Shown: positions 34,962 through 44,421 of the stretch, one piece after another
How positions within the stretch are numbered: the stretch's first letter is position 1
Layout of the letters: each line of letters begins with the position of its first letter
Assembly: GCF_003047105.1 (NCBI RefSeq)
Contig: NZ_CP028475.1
Coordinates: 3,348,001-3,412,000, forward strand
DNA length: 64,000 nt
From: Celeribacter baekdonensis
GTDB lineage: Bacteria; Pseudomonadota; Alphaproteobacteria; Rhodobacterales; Rhodobacteraceae
Direction: 5' to 3'
The notes under the pieces: generated by a model
The model's database searches: none
The model's input: the letters and a program-made list of their open reading frames with translations, nothing else
What the model was told of the DNA's origin: nothing
Translations under genes and position numbers: made by a program

Positions 34962-35357
34962 GTGACCTATCAAAACCTCATCCTCGGCCTGTCCATCCAC
35001 CTGCTGATTTATGAGCATCTTCCGCATTGGGGGGCGTGGTTTAATCGCCTGCTGAAAGCTCTGCCTCTGGCTTTACAAACGCTCTATGAGCAATGGCGTT
35101 GTCCCTATTGTGCCGGGTTTTGGATTGGATTGGCGCTGCACGCGGTCACGGGGCAGTGGCTGTTTGACAGCTTTGTCCATCTGCCGACATGGCTCGGGGT
35201 CACAGCGCAGCCGTTGGGATGGATCATGGACGCGCTCGCCTTTGCTGTTCTGAACAAGGTCGGCATCTTGTTCGTCAATGCCATCGGTTATCCCGCCTTG
35301 CTGGGCTACCAGATGAAACAAGAGTTCATCGCCCGCAAAAGCGTTGCGCAAAAATGA
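34962..35357 (+). CDS. Small membrane protein with CPYCAGFW motif (DUF1360-like)
   Basis: A 131-residue hydrophobic protein with about three membrane segments. RCPYCAGFWIGLAL recalls the conserved CPxCxGFW motif of DUF1360 membrane proteins. It begins at GTG 34962 after AAAGGAAA. The preceding MarR gene and shared upstream motif suggest joint regulation. Function unknown. Confidence 0.55.
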   Translation: MTYQNLILGLSIHLLIYEHLPHWGAWFNRLLKALPLALQTLYEQWRCPYCAGFWIGLALHAVTGQWLFDSFVHLPTWLGVTAQPLGWIMDALAFAVLNKVGILFVNAIGYPALLGYQMKQEFIARKSVAQK

Positions 35358-35378
35358 GTGGAGCCTGTGAGGATGGGG

Positions 35379-36221
35379 TCAGCCTTTGGCCTTGTCCTCA
35401 GAGGCGTCCTCATAGGCCGCCCACATATCCGGTCTGCGCTCGCGGGTGATTTTTTCGGACATCTTTTGCCGCCATTCCGCGATCTTGCCGTGATGACCGG
35501 ACATCAACACCTCTGGGATCGGCATGCCGCGCCACTCGGCGGGTTTGGTGAATTGTGGGTGTTCCAAAAGCCCGTTGGAATGGCTCTCTTCCTCGATGCT
35601 CTCGGCATTGCCCAAAACGCCGGGCAAAAGTCGCACCGTGGCGTCGATCATCGCTTGGGCGGCAATCTCGCCGCCAGTGAGGACGAAATCGCCAAGGGAG
35701 ACCTCTTCGATGCCATAGTGGAACAGCACCCGGTCATCGACGCCCTCAAACCGGCCACAGATCATCGTGATCCCGCGTGCCTTGGACCATCGTTTCGCCG
35801 TCGCCTGATCAAACCGTTTGCCGCGTGGCGACAGATACACCAACGGCCACTCTTCACGGTTGGGCGGCGTGCCATTCATGGCAAAATCAATCGCCCGTCC
35901 CATCACATCGGCTCGGATCACCATCCCGGCACCGCCCCCCGCGGGTGTGTCATCGACATTGCGGTGCTTGCCCTCACCGAACTCGCGCAGGTGCACCTGT
36001 TCCAACTGCCACATGCCCTCTTGCAATGCCTTGCCGGTCAGACTCTCGCCTAAAACCCCCGGAAAGGCTTCGGGAAACAGCGTGATGATTTTCGCCTTCC
36101 AGACGCCCATCAAGTCCGGCGTGTTGGTCATCAACTCGCGCGGCGCCACGGTGGGACGCACGGCGAGGCGGCCATGGGATTTCATTGGCTTTGGGGCGGT
36201 GGGGTTGGATTCGTCAGACAT
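35379..36221 (-). CDS. trmD: tRNA (guanine-37-N1)-methyltransferase TrmD
   Basis: A 280-residue SPOUT methyltransferase: WKAKIITLFPEAFPGVLGES, DDTPAGGGAGMVIRADV, and the trefoil-knot motif ICGRFEGVDDRVLFHYGIEE followed by SLGDFVLTGGEIAAQ. It methylates G37 and prevents frameshifting. The N-terminal about 35 residues extend beyond the conserved core, so a start nearer MTNTPDLMGVWKAK (ATG 36131) is possible. Confidence 0.95.
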   Translation of the reverse strand: MSDESNPTAPKPMKSHGRLAVRPTVAPRELMTNTPDLMGVWKAKIITLFPEAFPGVLGESLTGKALQEGMWQLEQVHLREFGEGKHRNVDDTPAGGGAGMVIRADVMGRAIDFAMNGTPPNREEWPLVYLSPRGKRFDQATAKRWSKARGITMICGRFEGVDDRVLFHYGIEEVSLGDFVLTGGEIAAQAMIDATVRLLPGVLGNAESIEEESHSNGLLEHPQFTKPAEWRGMPIPEVLMSGHHGKIAEWRQKMSEKITRERRPDMWAAYEDASEDKAKG

Positions 36222-36257
36222 ACCGCCATATAGACGCGCCGAAAGCGAAAGGAAAAG

Positions 36258-37055
36258 TCAAAGCTGATCCGGCGTCTCCGTTGTGGTTGGATTGACGATC
36301 GCCTCACGGGCCTTTTGATAGGCTGCCCCCCATGTGTTAGAGCGGTTGAGCGCCAAAAGACGGTCGCGGGCGTCACCGCCGGGAAAGGTGTTGGCATTGC
36401 GGGGCAGGGTGAGCAAGGGCTTTAGATCACTCAGTCCCAGCAGCGCCAAAATCGGATCGACCGGATGGTCAATGTCTTCAATCGCGGCGGTAAAGACCGC
36501 TTCTGCGCCCAAACGCCCGCGAATGTCCTCAAGGATGCGGTCCAGATCGGCGGCCTCTGGATATTTCGCCTCAAATTCAGTGAGGCTCAACGTACAGCGA
36601 TTGGCCTTGAGCCTCTGCCAATGGCAAGACGCCAACCAGCCAGTGCGGCGGGTGGAATAATAGACCTCGAACCCCGCCGCCGATCCCGTCACAGTGACCC
36701 AAGCGTCGCGGATCAATGCGATCGCGATCGGCGCGGGTCCGTATTTGGACACGCCGGACGAGCCGGGAAAATGCCCGGCAAGGCTTTCACTGCTGATCAA
36801 AACGGGGCGTGGATCGGAAAGGTCCAACAGCGAAAAAAAATCAATGGCGCGGGCGGTGATCTCGGCCTTGGTGGCCTTACACCGATTGCCCGAAAACCCA
36901 AGCACCGCGCGCCGCAGAGGCGTCAAAAGCACACCCTCTTGCAGGTAAACCTCGGCATGCGGCAGCAAGGTCGCCGCATTGCGAAACAAAGTGTCTTGGA
37001 GCGTCGTTGTGCCGGTTTTATGAAACCCGGCATGGATGAGAATCCGTCGACTCAC
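36258..37055 (-). CDS. Sulfotransferase-like P-loop protein
   Basis: A 265-residue protein with an N-terminal P-loop typical of PAPS-dependent sulfotransferases ([20 protein letters not shown]) and a later 3'-phosphate-type segment ([20 protein letters not shown]). GTG 37055 overlaps the rimM stop as GTGA, placing it firmly in the rimM-trmD operon. The acceptor is unknown; its place beside tRNA and ribosome modification genes may be only historical. Confidence 0.65.
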   Translation of the reverse strand: MSRRILIHAGFHKTGTTTLQDTLFRNAATLLPHAEVYLQEGVLLTPLRRAVLGFSGNRCKATKAEITARAIDFFSLLDLSDPRPVLISSESLAGHFPGSSGVSKYGPAPIAIALIRDAWVTVTGSAAGFEVYYSTRRTGWLASCHWQRLKANRCTLSLTEFEAKYPEAADLDRILEDIRGRLGAEAVFTAAIEDIDHPVDPILALLGLSDLKPLLTLPRNANTFPGGDARDRLLALNRSNTWGAAYQKAREAIVNPTTTETPDQL

Positions 37056-37561
37056 TCAAACAGCCCCTCCGGCGGGTCCGCGATGATCCGGCCCGAAGCC
37101 AAATCCACCGTCGGCACAACCGCCATCGTGAACGGCATCAACACCGAGGCTTTCAACGCAGGCCCTGAGACTTCCAACAAATCACCCGCACCGTGGTTGA
37201 GCACGTTGGTCACCGTGCCCAATACCGCACCGCCGGTGTCGAGCACCGTCAACCCGATCAAATCGGCGTGGTAATATTCATCATCCGGCAGGGACGGCAA
37301 AACACTCCGCTCGGCATAAAGCACCACGCCCTTGAGCGCGTCGGCCTCTTCCTTGGTGCTCACACCTTCCAGCTCGGCGGCAAAGCCGTTTTTGATCGCG
37401 CGGGTGAGGGTGAGATTATAGGTGGTTTTGCCGTCCTCTGAGGTCAGGGGCGAGTAATCGCCAATCGCTTCGGGATCAGCGCAGAAACTTTTGATCCGCA
37501 CTTCGCCAAACACGCCAAACGCGCCTGCAATAGCGCCAACGATGATTTTTGTATCCGTCAT
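37052..37561 (-). CDS. rimM: Ribosome maturation factor RimM
   Basis: A 169-residue protein with N-terminal RimM domain ([40 protein letters not shown]) and a PRC-barrel C-terminus ([29 protein letters not shown]). It binds S19 during 30S head maturation. ATG 37561 is preferred over TTG 37567. Confidence 0.95.
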   Translation of the reverse strand: MTDTKIIVGAIAGAFGVFGEVRIKSFCADPEAIGDYSPLTSEDGKTTYNLTLTRAIKNGFAAELEGVSTKEEADALKGVVLYAERSVLPSLPDDEYYHADLIGLTVLDTGGAVLGTVTNVLNHGAGDLLEVSGPALKASVLMPFTMAVVPTVDLASGRIIADPPEGLFE

Positions 37562-37595
37562 ATCCAACTCTCGACAGGCCTTTCCGGTATTTAGA

Positions 37596-38240
37596 TTAAC
37601 GGTTCAGAATGTCCGGGCAAGGGTGACGTTGTTCCCACCCCAGGCGTTCCAATTCCGGTTGTTCCGTGTCTTCTTCGGGGTGCCCGATGCAAAGATAGCC
37701 GACCAGAGCCCAGGTGTCTGCCACTTCAAGGTCGCGGCAGAGCGCCTTTGGGTCAAGGATCGACACCCAGCCCAATCCAATGCCTTCGGCGCGCAGCATG
37801 AGCCAAAATTGCATGATCGCGGAGACCACCGAGTAGCGCAGCATTTCGGGCATGGTCGCCACGCCCAAGCCTTTGCCCTCCGTCGTCGCCTCGTCGCAAA
37901 ACACCGCGATTTGCACCGGGGCTTCGCGCATTCCGGTCAGTTTCAGACCCGCGTAATGCTTGGCCGTTTCGCCATGGTACCCGGCCAAAGCCTCGGCATT
38001 CGCAGCCTCAAAATTTTCGAGTGCAACTTGGCGCGCGGTCTCTGAGTTCAGCCGCACAATCCGCCAAGGCTGCGACAACCCAACAGACGGTGCCAAGGAA
38101 AAGGCATCCAAACATTTGGCCAACACCGCCTCATCCACCGGATCGGTGCGAAACCGACGCACGTCCCGACGCCAGCGCAACAGCGCATGCAGATCGTTTC
38201 GAAATGCTTGTGAAAACTGGCCGATGTGAGATGTCGTCAT
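37596..38240 (-). CDS. bluB: 5,6-dimethylbenzimidazole synthase BluB
   Basis: A 214-residue flavin destructase of the nitroreductase fold: [58 protein letters not shown] and [10 protein letters not shown] are BluB motifs. It breaks down reduced FMN to make the lower ligand of vitamin B12. ATG 38240 fits the family. It lies between rpsP and rimM, an unusual place for a cobalamin gene. Confidence 0.9.
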   Translation of the reverse strand: MTTSHIGQFSQAFRNDLHALLRWRRDVRRFRTDPVDEAVLAKCLDAFSLAPSVGLSQPWRIVRLNSETARQVALENFEAANAEALAGYHGETAKHYAGLKLTGMREAPVQIAVFCDEATTEGKGLGVATMPEMLRYSVVSAIMQFWLMLRAEGIGLGWVSILDPKALCRDLEVADTWALVGYLCIGHPEEDTEQPELERLGWEQRHPCPDILNR

Positions 38241-38335
38241 GTGTCCGATCCTGTGTCGCATCCACCCGCCTTATACCGCGTGAGGCAGCAGCAAGGGCAG
38301 GTCTTTCGTGTCAGAAAATCCGCCAAAAGGGGAAA

Positions 38336-38365
38336 CGCCGGGCCTACCAAACGGCAGACCCGGCG
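38336..38365 (-). terminator. Hairpin after rpsP
   Basis: On the minus strand CGCCGGG pairs with CCCGGCG, followed by TTTCCCCTTTT, 77 bases after the rpsP stop. The T-run is weak, so partial termination is likely. Confidence 0.45.
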
Positions 38366-38441
38366 CAGAACAGCTGGGTTCAGGTCAAAAACCTGTGCCC
38401 CAACCCGATACCGATGCGGACAGGCCGCAGCGGTTCAGGGC

Positions 38442-38828
38442 TTATTCCTCAGCAGCAGCTTCGGCCGGAGCGGCAGCAGCTTCAGCGGCAGCAGCCACTT
38501 TTGCAGCTTTCTCTTCAGCGCGCTCAACGGCTTTTTTGCCCGGCTTGGCTTTGTTCGGGTTGGCGCGGACTTTTTTCTCAAGAACGCCAGCAGCTTCGAG
38601 CATACGAGCCAAACGGTCGGTCGGCTGTGCGCCTTGGCCGAGCCAATATTTCACGCGATCGAGGTCCATTTTGACGCGATCTTCGGAGTCTTTCGGCAAG
38701 AGCGGGTTGTAGGTGCCCAGCTTTTCGATAAAGCGGCCATCACGCGGCATACGCGCGTCGGATGCAACGATGGAATAGTGAGGGCGCTTTTTGGAACCGC
38801 CGCGGGCGAGACGAATTTTCATAGCCAT
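38442..38828 (-). CDS. rpsP: 30S ribosomal protein S16
   Basis: A 128-residue S16 ([40 protein letters not shown]) with an Ala/Glu/Lys-rich C-terminal extension common in alphaproteobacteria. It starts the ribosomal part of the block; MAMKIRL at 38828 or MKIRL at 38822 are both possible starts. Confidence 0.97.
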   Translation of the reverse strand: MAMKIRLARGGSKKRPHYSIVASDARMPRDGRFIEKLGTYNPLLPKDSEDRVKMDLDRVKYWLGQGAQPTDRLARMLEAAGVLEKKVRANPNKAKPGKKAVERAEEKAAKVAAAAEAAAAPAEAAAEE

Positions 38829-38877
38829 GGTGTAATCTCCTGATTGAGCTATTGAGCTGAGACGTGTTTGAAAACGC

Positions 38878-39177
38878 TCAGCAATCTTGGTGTTTTTCGT
38901 GATGGTGAATGACTTCCTGAATGATGAATTTCAGGAATTCCTTTGCGAATTCCGGGTCAAGATCGGCACGTTTGGCCAAATCTTCGAGCCGGGCAATTTG
39001 TTTGGCCTCCCGATCGGGATCAGAAGGCGGCAGGTCGTGTGCGGCTTTGAGCCGCCCGACAGCCTGTGTGTGTTTGAACCGCTCGCCCAATGTGTAGACA
39101 AGGATCGCATCTAACCGGTCGATGCTTTCGCGATGCTCTTTGAGGAGCTCCTGAGCGCGGGTGACGTCATTGCTCAT
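38878..39177 (-). CDS. Chorismate mutase, AroQ class
   Basis: A 99-residue all-helical protein ([56 protein letters not shown]) with Arg and Lys residues in the AroQ active-site positions. It converts chorismate to prephenate for Phe/Tyr synthesis. It overlaps the GNAT gene stop by 4 bases and is upstream of rpsP. Confidence 0.88.
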   Translation of the reverse strand: MSNDVTRAQELLKEHRESIDRLDAILVYTLGERFKHTQAVGRLKAAHDLPPSDPDREAKQIARLEDLAKRADLDPEFAKEFLKFIIQEVIHHHEKHQDC

Positions 39178-39716
39178 GCGTAGGCCTCCATTCCGCCGTC
39201 TTGCAACGCCTCAGGGGAGGGGTGGCGATAGACAAGGCAGTCCTCTTGATCGGGTGTGTCGGCAGAGGTGTCCAAGGTTGCGCCCAGCCGTTCGGCCAGC
39301 GCGATGGACCGCAGATTGCCCGCGTCGATATAGGACACCAACGTGTCGTGGCCCAATTCGACATAGGCATAGGAACGGGCCATTTCGGCGGCTTCAAAGG
39401 CGTAACCGTGGCCCTCAAACCCTTCCATCATGAACCAGCCGAGTTCAAGTTCGGGGAAATGCGGGGGTTTATTCAGCGCAACTTGGCCCACGAAAACGCC
39501 GTCCTTCAACCGCTCAATGCCCCATGCGCCGTGACCAAACAGATCCCATTGCGCGATGTCGCCACAAAACGCGAACCACGCCTGACGACGGGTCAGCGGC
39601 CCGTGCATAAACGTCGAGCGCTCGGAGGCGAACATGTCGGCGAAGTGATCGAAATCACGGGCAACATGGCCGCGCAACCGCAGGCGCTGGGTGTCTATGC
39701 TGGGGGCGAGCGTCAT
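39174..39716 (-). CDS. GNAT-family N-acetyltransferase (RimJ-like)
   Basis: A 180-residue acetyltransferase: N-terminal TQRLRLRGHVARDFDHFADM, the GWFMMEGFEGHGYAFEAAEM acetyl-CoA loop region and the NLRSIALAERLGA motif. Members acetylate N-termini of ribosomal proteins or small molecules. It is 2 bases after ffh and coupled to chorismate mutase. Substrate unknown. Confidence 0.85.
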   Translation of the reverse strand: MTLAPSIDTQRLRLRGHVARDFDHFADMFASERSTFMHGPLTRRQAWFAFCGDIAQWDLFGHGAWGIERLKDGVFVGQVALNKPPHFPELELGWFMMEGFEGHGYAFEAAEMARSYAYVELGHDTLVSYIDAGNLRSIALAERLGATLDTSADTPDQEDCLVYRHPSPEALQDGGMEAYA

Positions 39717-39718
39717 GA

Positions 39719-41242
39719 TTATTTCTTTTTGCCCAAGCCTGAGAGATTGGAGGGCAGGCCCATGCCGCCGCCAAGCCCCGGTAGGCCACCCGGAAGACCA
39801 GACATGCCCTTTGGCATTGCGCCCGAAAGCGCCTTGGTGGCTTCGGCCATTTTCGCCGGATCCATATCTTCAAGACCCTCGGGGCCGCCCTTGCCAAACA
39901 TGCCTTTAACCGCCTGTTTGAGCATGCCGCCCTTGCCCATTTTACCCATCTTTTTCATCATGTCCGCCATTTGACGGTGCATTTTCAAAAGTTTGTTCAG
40001 CTCAGACACTTCAAGACCCGCACCCTTGGCGATCCGCTTTTTGCGCGAGGCCTGCAAGAGCGCCGGGTTGGCGCGTTCTTTTTTGGTCATGGATTGCACA
40101 AGGGCGATCTGACGTTTGATGATACTGTCATCAAATCCGGCTTGTTGGACTTGCTTGGCCATTTTGCCCATGCCCGGCATCATTCCCATGATCCCTTCCA
40201 TGCCGCCCATTTTTTGCATCTGTTCAAGCTGCATCTTTAGGTCGTTCATGTTGAACTGACCCTTTTGGAAGCGCTTCATCATCCGCTGGGCTTGGTCGGC
40301 CTCGATGGTTTCCTGTGCCTTTTCGACCAGAGCAACAATGTCGCCCATGCCAAGGATGCGCCCGGCCACACGGTCCGGGTGGAATTCCTCAATCGCGTCC
40401 ATCTTTTCGCCAAGACCGACGAATTTGATCGGCTTGCCGGTGACCGCGCGCATGGAGAGCGCCGCACCACCGCGGCCGTCCCCATCCATACGGGTCAACA
40501 CGACGCCAGAAATGCCGATGCGGCCATCAAAGTTCTCGGCAGTGTGGACCGCATCCTGACCGGTCAGACCGTCCACCACCAAAAGCGTTTCACGCGGGGC
40601 GGTGATGGCTTTGACCTCTTCGACCTCGGCCATCAACGCATCGTCGATGGACAAACGGCCAGCGGTGTCAAGCATGTAGACGTCATAGCCGCCCATCTGC
40701 GCCTGTTGTTTGGCGCGTTTGGCGATGTCGGCGGGCTTTTGTCCTGGCACGATCGGCAGCGTGTCGACGCCGATCTGATCGCCCAAGACTTTGAGCTGGT
40801 CCATAGCGGCGGGACGGTAGACGTCAAGCGAGGCCATCAACACGCGCTTGCCTTGTTTGTCTTTCAAACGCTTGGCAAGTTTCGCGGTTGTTGTGGTTTT
40901 ACCACCGCCCTGCAAACCGACCATCAAGATCGCGGCAGGCGGGTTGTCGACTTTGAGCTGACCGATTTCGGCACCGTCGCCTGCCAGAACCGCGATCAAT
41001 TCGTCATGGACGATTTTGACGACCTGTTGGCCGGGCGTGACGGATTTGGTGACCGCTTGGCCAGTGGCCTTGGCTTCCACCGCTTTGACGAAATCACGCG
41101 CGACGGGAAGCGAGACGTCAGCCTCAAGCAACGCGACGCGCACTTCGCGCAGGGCGGTTTTCACATCGTCTTCGGACAAAGCACCCTGTTTGGTGAGCTT
41201 GTCGAAGACGCCAGAGAGGCGTTCGGACAGATTTTCAAACAT
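39719..41242 (-). CDS. ffh: Signal recognition particle protein Ffh
   Basis: A 507-residue SRP GTPase. N domain at the start (MFENLSERLSGVFDKLTKQG); G domain with GLQGGGKTTTTAKLAKRL, DTAGRLSIDDALM and TRMDGDGRGGAAL; C-terminal Met-rich M domain (MGGMEGIMGMMPGMGKM) binding signal peptides and 4.5S RNA. It targets membrane proteins to FtsY. Confidence 0.97.
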   Translation of the reverse strand: MFENLSERLSGVFDKLTKQGALSEDDVKTALREVRVALLEADVSLPVARDFVKAVEAKATGQAVTKSVTPGQQVVKIVHDELIAVLAGDGAEIGQLKVDNPPAAILMVGLQGGGKTTTTAKLAKRLKDKQGKRVLMASLDVYRPAAMDQLKVLGDQIGVDTLPIVPGQKPADIAKRAKQQAQMGGYDVYMLDTAGRLSIDDALMAEVEEVKAITAPRETLLVVDGLTGQDAVHTAENFDGRIGISGVVLTRMDGDGRGGAALSMRAVTGKPIKFVGLGEKMDAIEEFHPDRVAGRILGMGDIVALVEKAQETIEADQAQRMMKRFQKGQFNMNDLKMQLEQMQKMGGMEGIMGMMPGMGKMAKQVQQAGFDDSIIKRQIALVQSMTKKERANPALLQASRKKRIAKGAGLEVSELNKLLKMHRQMADMMKKMGKMGKGGMLKQAVKGMFGKGGPEGLEDMDPAKMAEATKALSGAMPKGMSGLPGGLPGLGGGMGLPSNLSGLGKKK

Positions 41243-41611
41243 GGGCCGTTCTCCTTTGATGTGCCGAACGTGAAGAGCTGTGGCGCTTCACAGGGGCAGG
41301 GGCCGTTGGTGTCTGGCAAGAGCCATTGGTGTCTGGCAAGAGCCGTTGACGATATGCTCTATTTGGGAACAGAGCGGCGAATTGCAAAGCCCAAATGCGG
41401 TTCCGCCCCCGTGGGCGTATAACGCTGACGGGGGGCGATCCTGGCACTCGGCCTGAGGACCGGAAGACACAACTTCCGGGGAATTTGATCCGGCCAATAC
41501 GCGCCTGCGTACACAGAGTCAAGACAATGAGGCGCCCGACCCACGCAAAACGCGCTGGTCGATTGGCAAGATCACTCTACTATCTAACTCAGGCTCAGGG
41601 GGAGAGACCAG
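41243..41611. other. Gene-free interval between ffh and the glycosyltransferase
   Basis: These 369 bases separate two divergent genes and contain a 20-base tandem duplication at 41302-41348. No conserved protein is visible in any frame, and no 4.5S RNA-like hairpin was recognised. Promoters for both genes should lie here. Confidence 0.6.
41302..41348. repeat. 20-base direct tandem repeat upstream of ffh
   Basis: The unit GCCGTTGGTGTCTGGCAAGA (41302-41321) is followed by a copy with one change (41322-41341, GCCATTGG...) and a third, partial copy GCCGTTG (41342-41348). It is upstream of ffh on the minus strand. Confidence 0.85.
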
Positions 41612-42427
41612 ATGAAGGACGCACAGATGACAGTCCGCGCGCAAGACGCCTGTGACACCGGCGTGCTTTATGTGGCGGGTGGGGCCGATTATGTCGATTT
41701 GGCGATCCAATCCGCGCGCTCCTTGCGCGCTCAGGACCCCGATGTGGCCATTGATCTGGTCACCGATCTGCCAGAAAATCTACCGCGGGACCTGTTTGAT
41801 CGTGTCACCGCCTGTCCTGACATGCACCCGCGCGAGAAACTTCGCGCCATGTCCGCCACCCGGTTTCAACGCACGCTTTATGTCGATTGTGATACGCTTT
41901 TTCTCGCCCCCTTGGGCGATCTCTTTGCGGTGCTGGACCGGTTTGAATGCGCACTTGCCCATGATGTGCGCCGCGATTGGGCTTTGATCCAAGAGGGGCG
42001 CGATCACCACACGCCCTATGCCTTTCCTCAGCACAATTCGGGCGTGTTCCTCTATCGGCGCTCCGAACCGATGTGGGCCTTTCTGGCCGAATGGGCCGAA
42101 CGGTTTTTCGCCGATGATGCGATTGAGCGCGATCAGATCATTCTCAAGGATCTGTTGTGGGAAAGCGATCTGCGGTTTTATGTGTTGCCGCCCGAATTCA
42201 ACCTGCGCCGGGTGACGGTTTTGGATGCGTGGGAGCCGCTTGATGCCCGCCCAACCATCCTTCATTCGCATCGGTTTCAGGACCACATGCGCGCGAAAGA
42301 CGATGAGCGTGTCGAGCGCATTTCGACGCTTGAAGCGCTTTTGTCGGTCGAGCGGCGGGCTCTGGCGCAGGAATGGCAGGCTGATTTGCCCGCTCAGGCG
42401 CAGCGTTGGGCGCATTTGCGTAAATAA
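41612..42427 (+). CDS. Glycosyltransferase-like protein (nucleotide-diphospho-sugar fold)
   Basis: A 271-residue protein with an N-terminal GALVD-type strand set (VLYVAGGADYVDLAIQSARS), the DxD-like metal site TLYVDCDTLFLAPLGDL and an acceptor-site region PQHNSGVFLYRRSEPM. ATG 41612 follows GGGGGAGAG. The pattern matches GT8-like enzymes. No signal peptide. Donor and acceptor are unknown. Confidence 0.7.
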   Translation: MKDAQMTVRAQDACDTGVLYVAGGADYVDLAIQSARSLRAQDPDVAIDLVTDLPENLPRDLFDRVTACPDMHPREKLRAMSATRFQRTLYVDCDTLFLAPLGDLFAVLDRFECALAHDVRRDWALIQEGRDHHTPYAFPQHNSGVFLYRRSEPMWAFLAEWAERFFADDAIERDQIILKDLLWESDLRFYVLPPEFNLRRVTVLDAWEPLDARPTILHSHRFQDHMRAKDDERVERISTLEALLSVERRALAQEWQADLPAQAQRWAHLRK

Positions 42428-42502
42428 AGGAATGCCCTTGCAATTTTGAACGGACAGCGTGAGTGTGGCAGGAAACGTTCCTTGCTGCACATGAGGTTGT
42501 TG

Positions 42503-43411
42503 ATGTCTGTTGAAAACTGGGATGAATTTCGCACGGCCTTTCAAGTCGCCAAAATGGGCACCGTCTCAGGCGCAGCTCAGGCGCTTGGCGTGCATCATGC
42601 CACCGTCATCCGCCATATCGATTCTTTGGAATCGCGGCTTGGGGTCAAGCTGTTTCAACGCCACGCGCGCGGCTACACCTCGACCGAGGCCGGGCTTGAT
42701 CTGTTGAAAATCGCTCAGACCACTGACGATCAGTTTTCACAACTCGTCTCGCGCATCAAGGGTCGGGGCGAAAAGGTCGAGGGGGAATTGGTGATCACCT
42801 CCTTGCCCGGTGTGGCACAACTTATGGCACCGGCCATTGCCGAATTTCAGTATCAACACCAAGATCTCTATGTGCGCTATGTGATGGATGAACGGGTGCT
42901 GCGGCTGGAATATGGCGAGGCACATGTCGCCATCCGCGCGGGCTTGCCGCCGCAAGAACCCGACAATGTGGTGCAGAAATTTTACAGCCAAGCCTTCGGC
43001 CTCTATGCCCATGAGACATATCTTGAGCGCTATGGCCGACCCGATGACGCCGATCTAACGACCAAGTTGCGCTTTGTTGCGCTTGACAACAAAGCCTCGC
43101 GGGCACCGTTCATGGTGTGGATGAATGCGCATGTCTCGGATGATCGGGTGGTGTTTCGCACCTCGGATGGCGAAGCCTTGGCCGAGGCCGTCATCGCGGG
43201 GGCGGGTGCCGGGTTTATGCCGACATGGCGGGCTGGGCGCACGCCTGGATTGGTGCAGTTGATGCCGCCTACGCCGGAATTGGAGAGCCAAGGCTGGCTG
43301 GTGACCCATGTTGATTTGCACCGTACCGCCAAAGTGCAGGCCTTTCTGACGTTTCTGAAAGCCTATGCGAAGGAGACGGAGGTTGCCTCCGCAAGCGGAC
43401 TGCAAGGATGA
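42503..43411 (+). CDS. LysR-family transcriptional regulator
   Basis: A 302-residue regulator. The N-terminal helix-turn-helix (VAKMGTVSGAAQALGVHHAT, then HIDSLESRLGVKLFQRHARG) leads to a substrate-binding domain. ATG 42503 follows GAGG and starts at the family's usual point. It is followed by an EamA-type exporter on the same strand, a frequent regulator-exporter pairing. Confidence 0.88.
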   Translation: MSVENWDEFRTAFQVAKMGTVSGAAQALGVHHATVIRHIDSLESRLGVKLFQRHARGYTSTEAGLDLLKIAQTTDDQFSQLVSRIKGRGEKVEGELVITSLPGVAQLMAPAIAEFQYQHQDLYVRYVMDERVLRLEYGEAHVAIRAGLPPQEPDNVVQKFYSQAFGLYAHETYLERYGRPDDADLTTKLRFVALDNKASRAPFMVWMNAHVSDDRVVFRTSDGEALAEAVIAGAGAGFMPTWRAGRTPGLVQLMPPTPELESQGWLVTHVDLHRTAKVQAFLTFLKAYAKETEVASASGLQG

Positions 43412-43431
43412 CGGCATAGGTCACGTCCCCT

Positions 43432-43462
43432 GTGCGCGCGCGGGCAATGGACGCGCGCGCGT
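43432..43462. repeat. Alternating CG hairpin after the LysR gene
   Basis: Two GC-alternating blocks (GTGCGCGCGCG and ACGCGCGCGCGTC) separated by about 8 bases can form a hairpin or, as alternating purine-pyrimidine, Z-DNA. A short TCATTT follows; termination is possible. Confidence 0.5.
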
Positions 43463-43521
43463 CATTTCGATAAGGGGCGTGGGTCCGGTCGAGTTGCGAC
43501 CGGCCTTATACGGAGACACGC

Positions 43522-44421
43522 GTGCCACACAAAGCCTCTGCCCATGATCGGCGCAACGGGCATCTTGCGATGCTCACCTTTTCGTTTCTGGTTGCCGGGT
43601 CCTTTTCGCTTGGCTCTATGTCCGCCAATGAAATCACCCCGCTTGCGATCAATGGGGTGCGTTTCGTTCTGGCCGCACTGATCGTGGGTGTTTTGGCGCT
43701 CGTGACCGGAGGCATTCCGCGCGCGTCTTTCAAACAGCCATGGCGCTACGCCATCCTCGGCGGGATTTTCGCGCTGTATTTCGTGATGATGTTTGTCGGG
43801 TTGCAAACGGCCACACCGGTCTCCGCCTCCGCCGTTTTTACCCTAACTCCGGTTTTGGCCGCGTTCTTTGGCTATTTGATCATGCGCCAAATCACCACGC
43901 GCCGTATTGCCGTGGCATTGGCCACTGGTGCGGCGGGCGCGCTTTGGGTGATTTTTCGGGCGGATATCAATGCGCTTTTGGCGTTTCAAATCGGCAAAGG
44001 GGAGGCGCTGTATTTCATCGGTGTTGTCGCTCATGCGATCTACACGCCCTTGGTGCCACGTTTGCATCGGGGGGAGCGCACCTTTGTCTTTACCTTCTTT
44101 ATTCTTTCCGCCGCCTCCATCGTGATCTTGGCGTTCGGCTGGCGCGATATTTTGGCCACCGATTGGGCCGCCTTGCCCTCAATCGTCTGGATCACCTTGG
44201 CCTATCTCGCCGTTGTGGCCACCACCATCACCGCCTCGCTTTTGGCCTTTGCCTCTGTGCGTTTGGCCGCGGCGAAAGTCATGGCCTACACCTATCTCGT
44301 GCCCTCATGGGTGATCATTTGGGAGATTCTGTTGGGCCATGGTGTGCCGCCGATGTTGGTGTTCGGGGGCATCGGCTTGACGATTTTGGCGCTCTATTTG
44401 TTGCTCAAACACGAGGCGTAA
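43522..44421 (+). CDS. EamA-family (DMT) transporter
   Basis: A 299-residue membrane protein with ten predicted helices in two EamA repeats (TFSFLVAGSFSLGSMSANEI; SASAVFTLTPVLAAFFGYLI; VVATTITASLLAFASVRLAA). It starts with GTG after GGAGACAC. Such carriers often export amino acids or metabolites. Its 3' end overlaps the convergent MBL gene by 17 bases. Confidence 0.82.
   Translation: MPHKASAHDRRNGHLAMLTFSFLVAGSFSLGSMSANEITPLAINGVRFVLAALIVGVLALVTGGIPRASFKQPWRYAILGGIFALYFVMMFVGLQTATPVSASAVFTLTPVLAAFFGYLIMRQITTRRIAVALATGAAGALWVIFRADINALLAFQIGKGEALYFIGVVAHAIYTPLVPRLHRGERTFVFTFFILSAASIVILAFGWRDILATDWAALPSIVWITLAYLAVVATTITASLLAFASVRLAAAKVMAYTYLVPSWVIIWEILLGHGVPPMLVFGGIGLTILALYLLLKHEA

Noticed and set aside
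40265..41422. A 385-codon plus-strand frame
   Set aside because: Antisense to ffh, with no recognisable fold.
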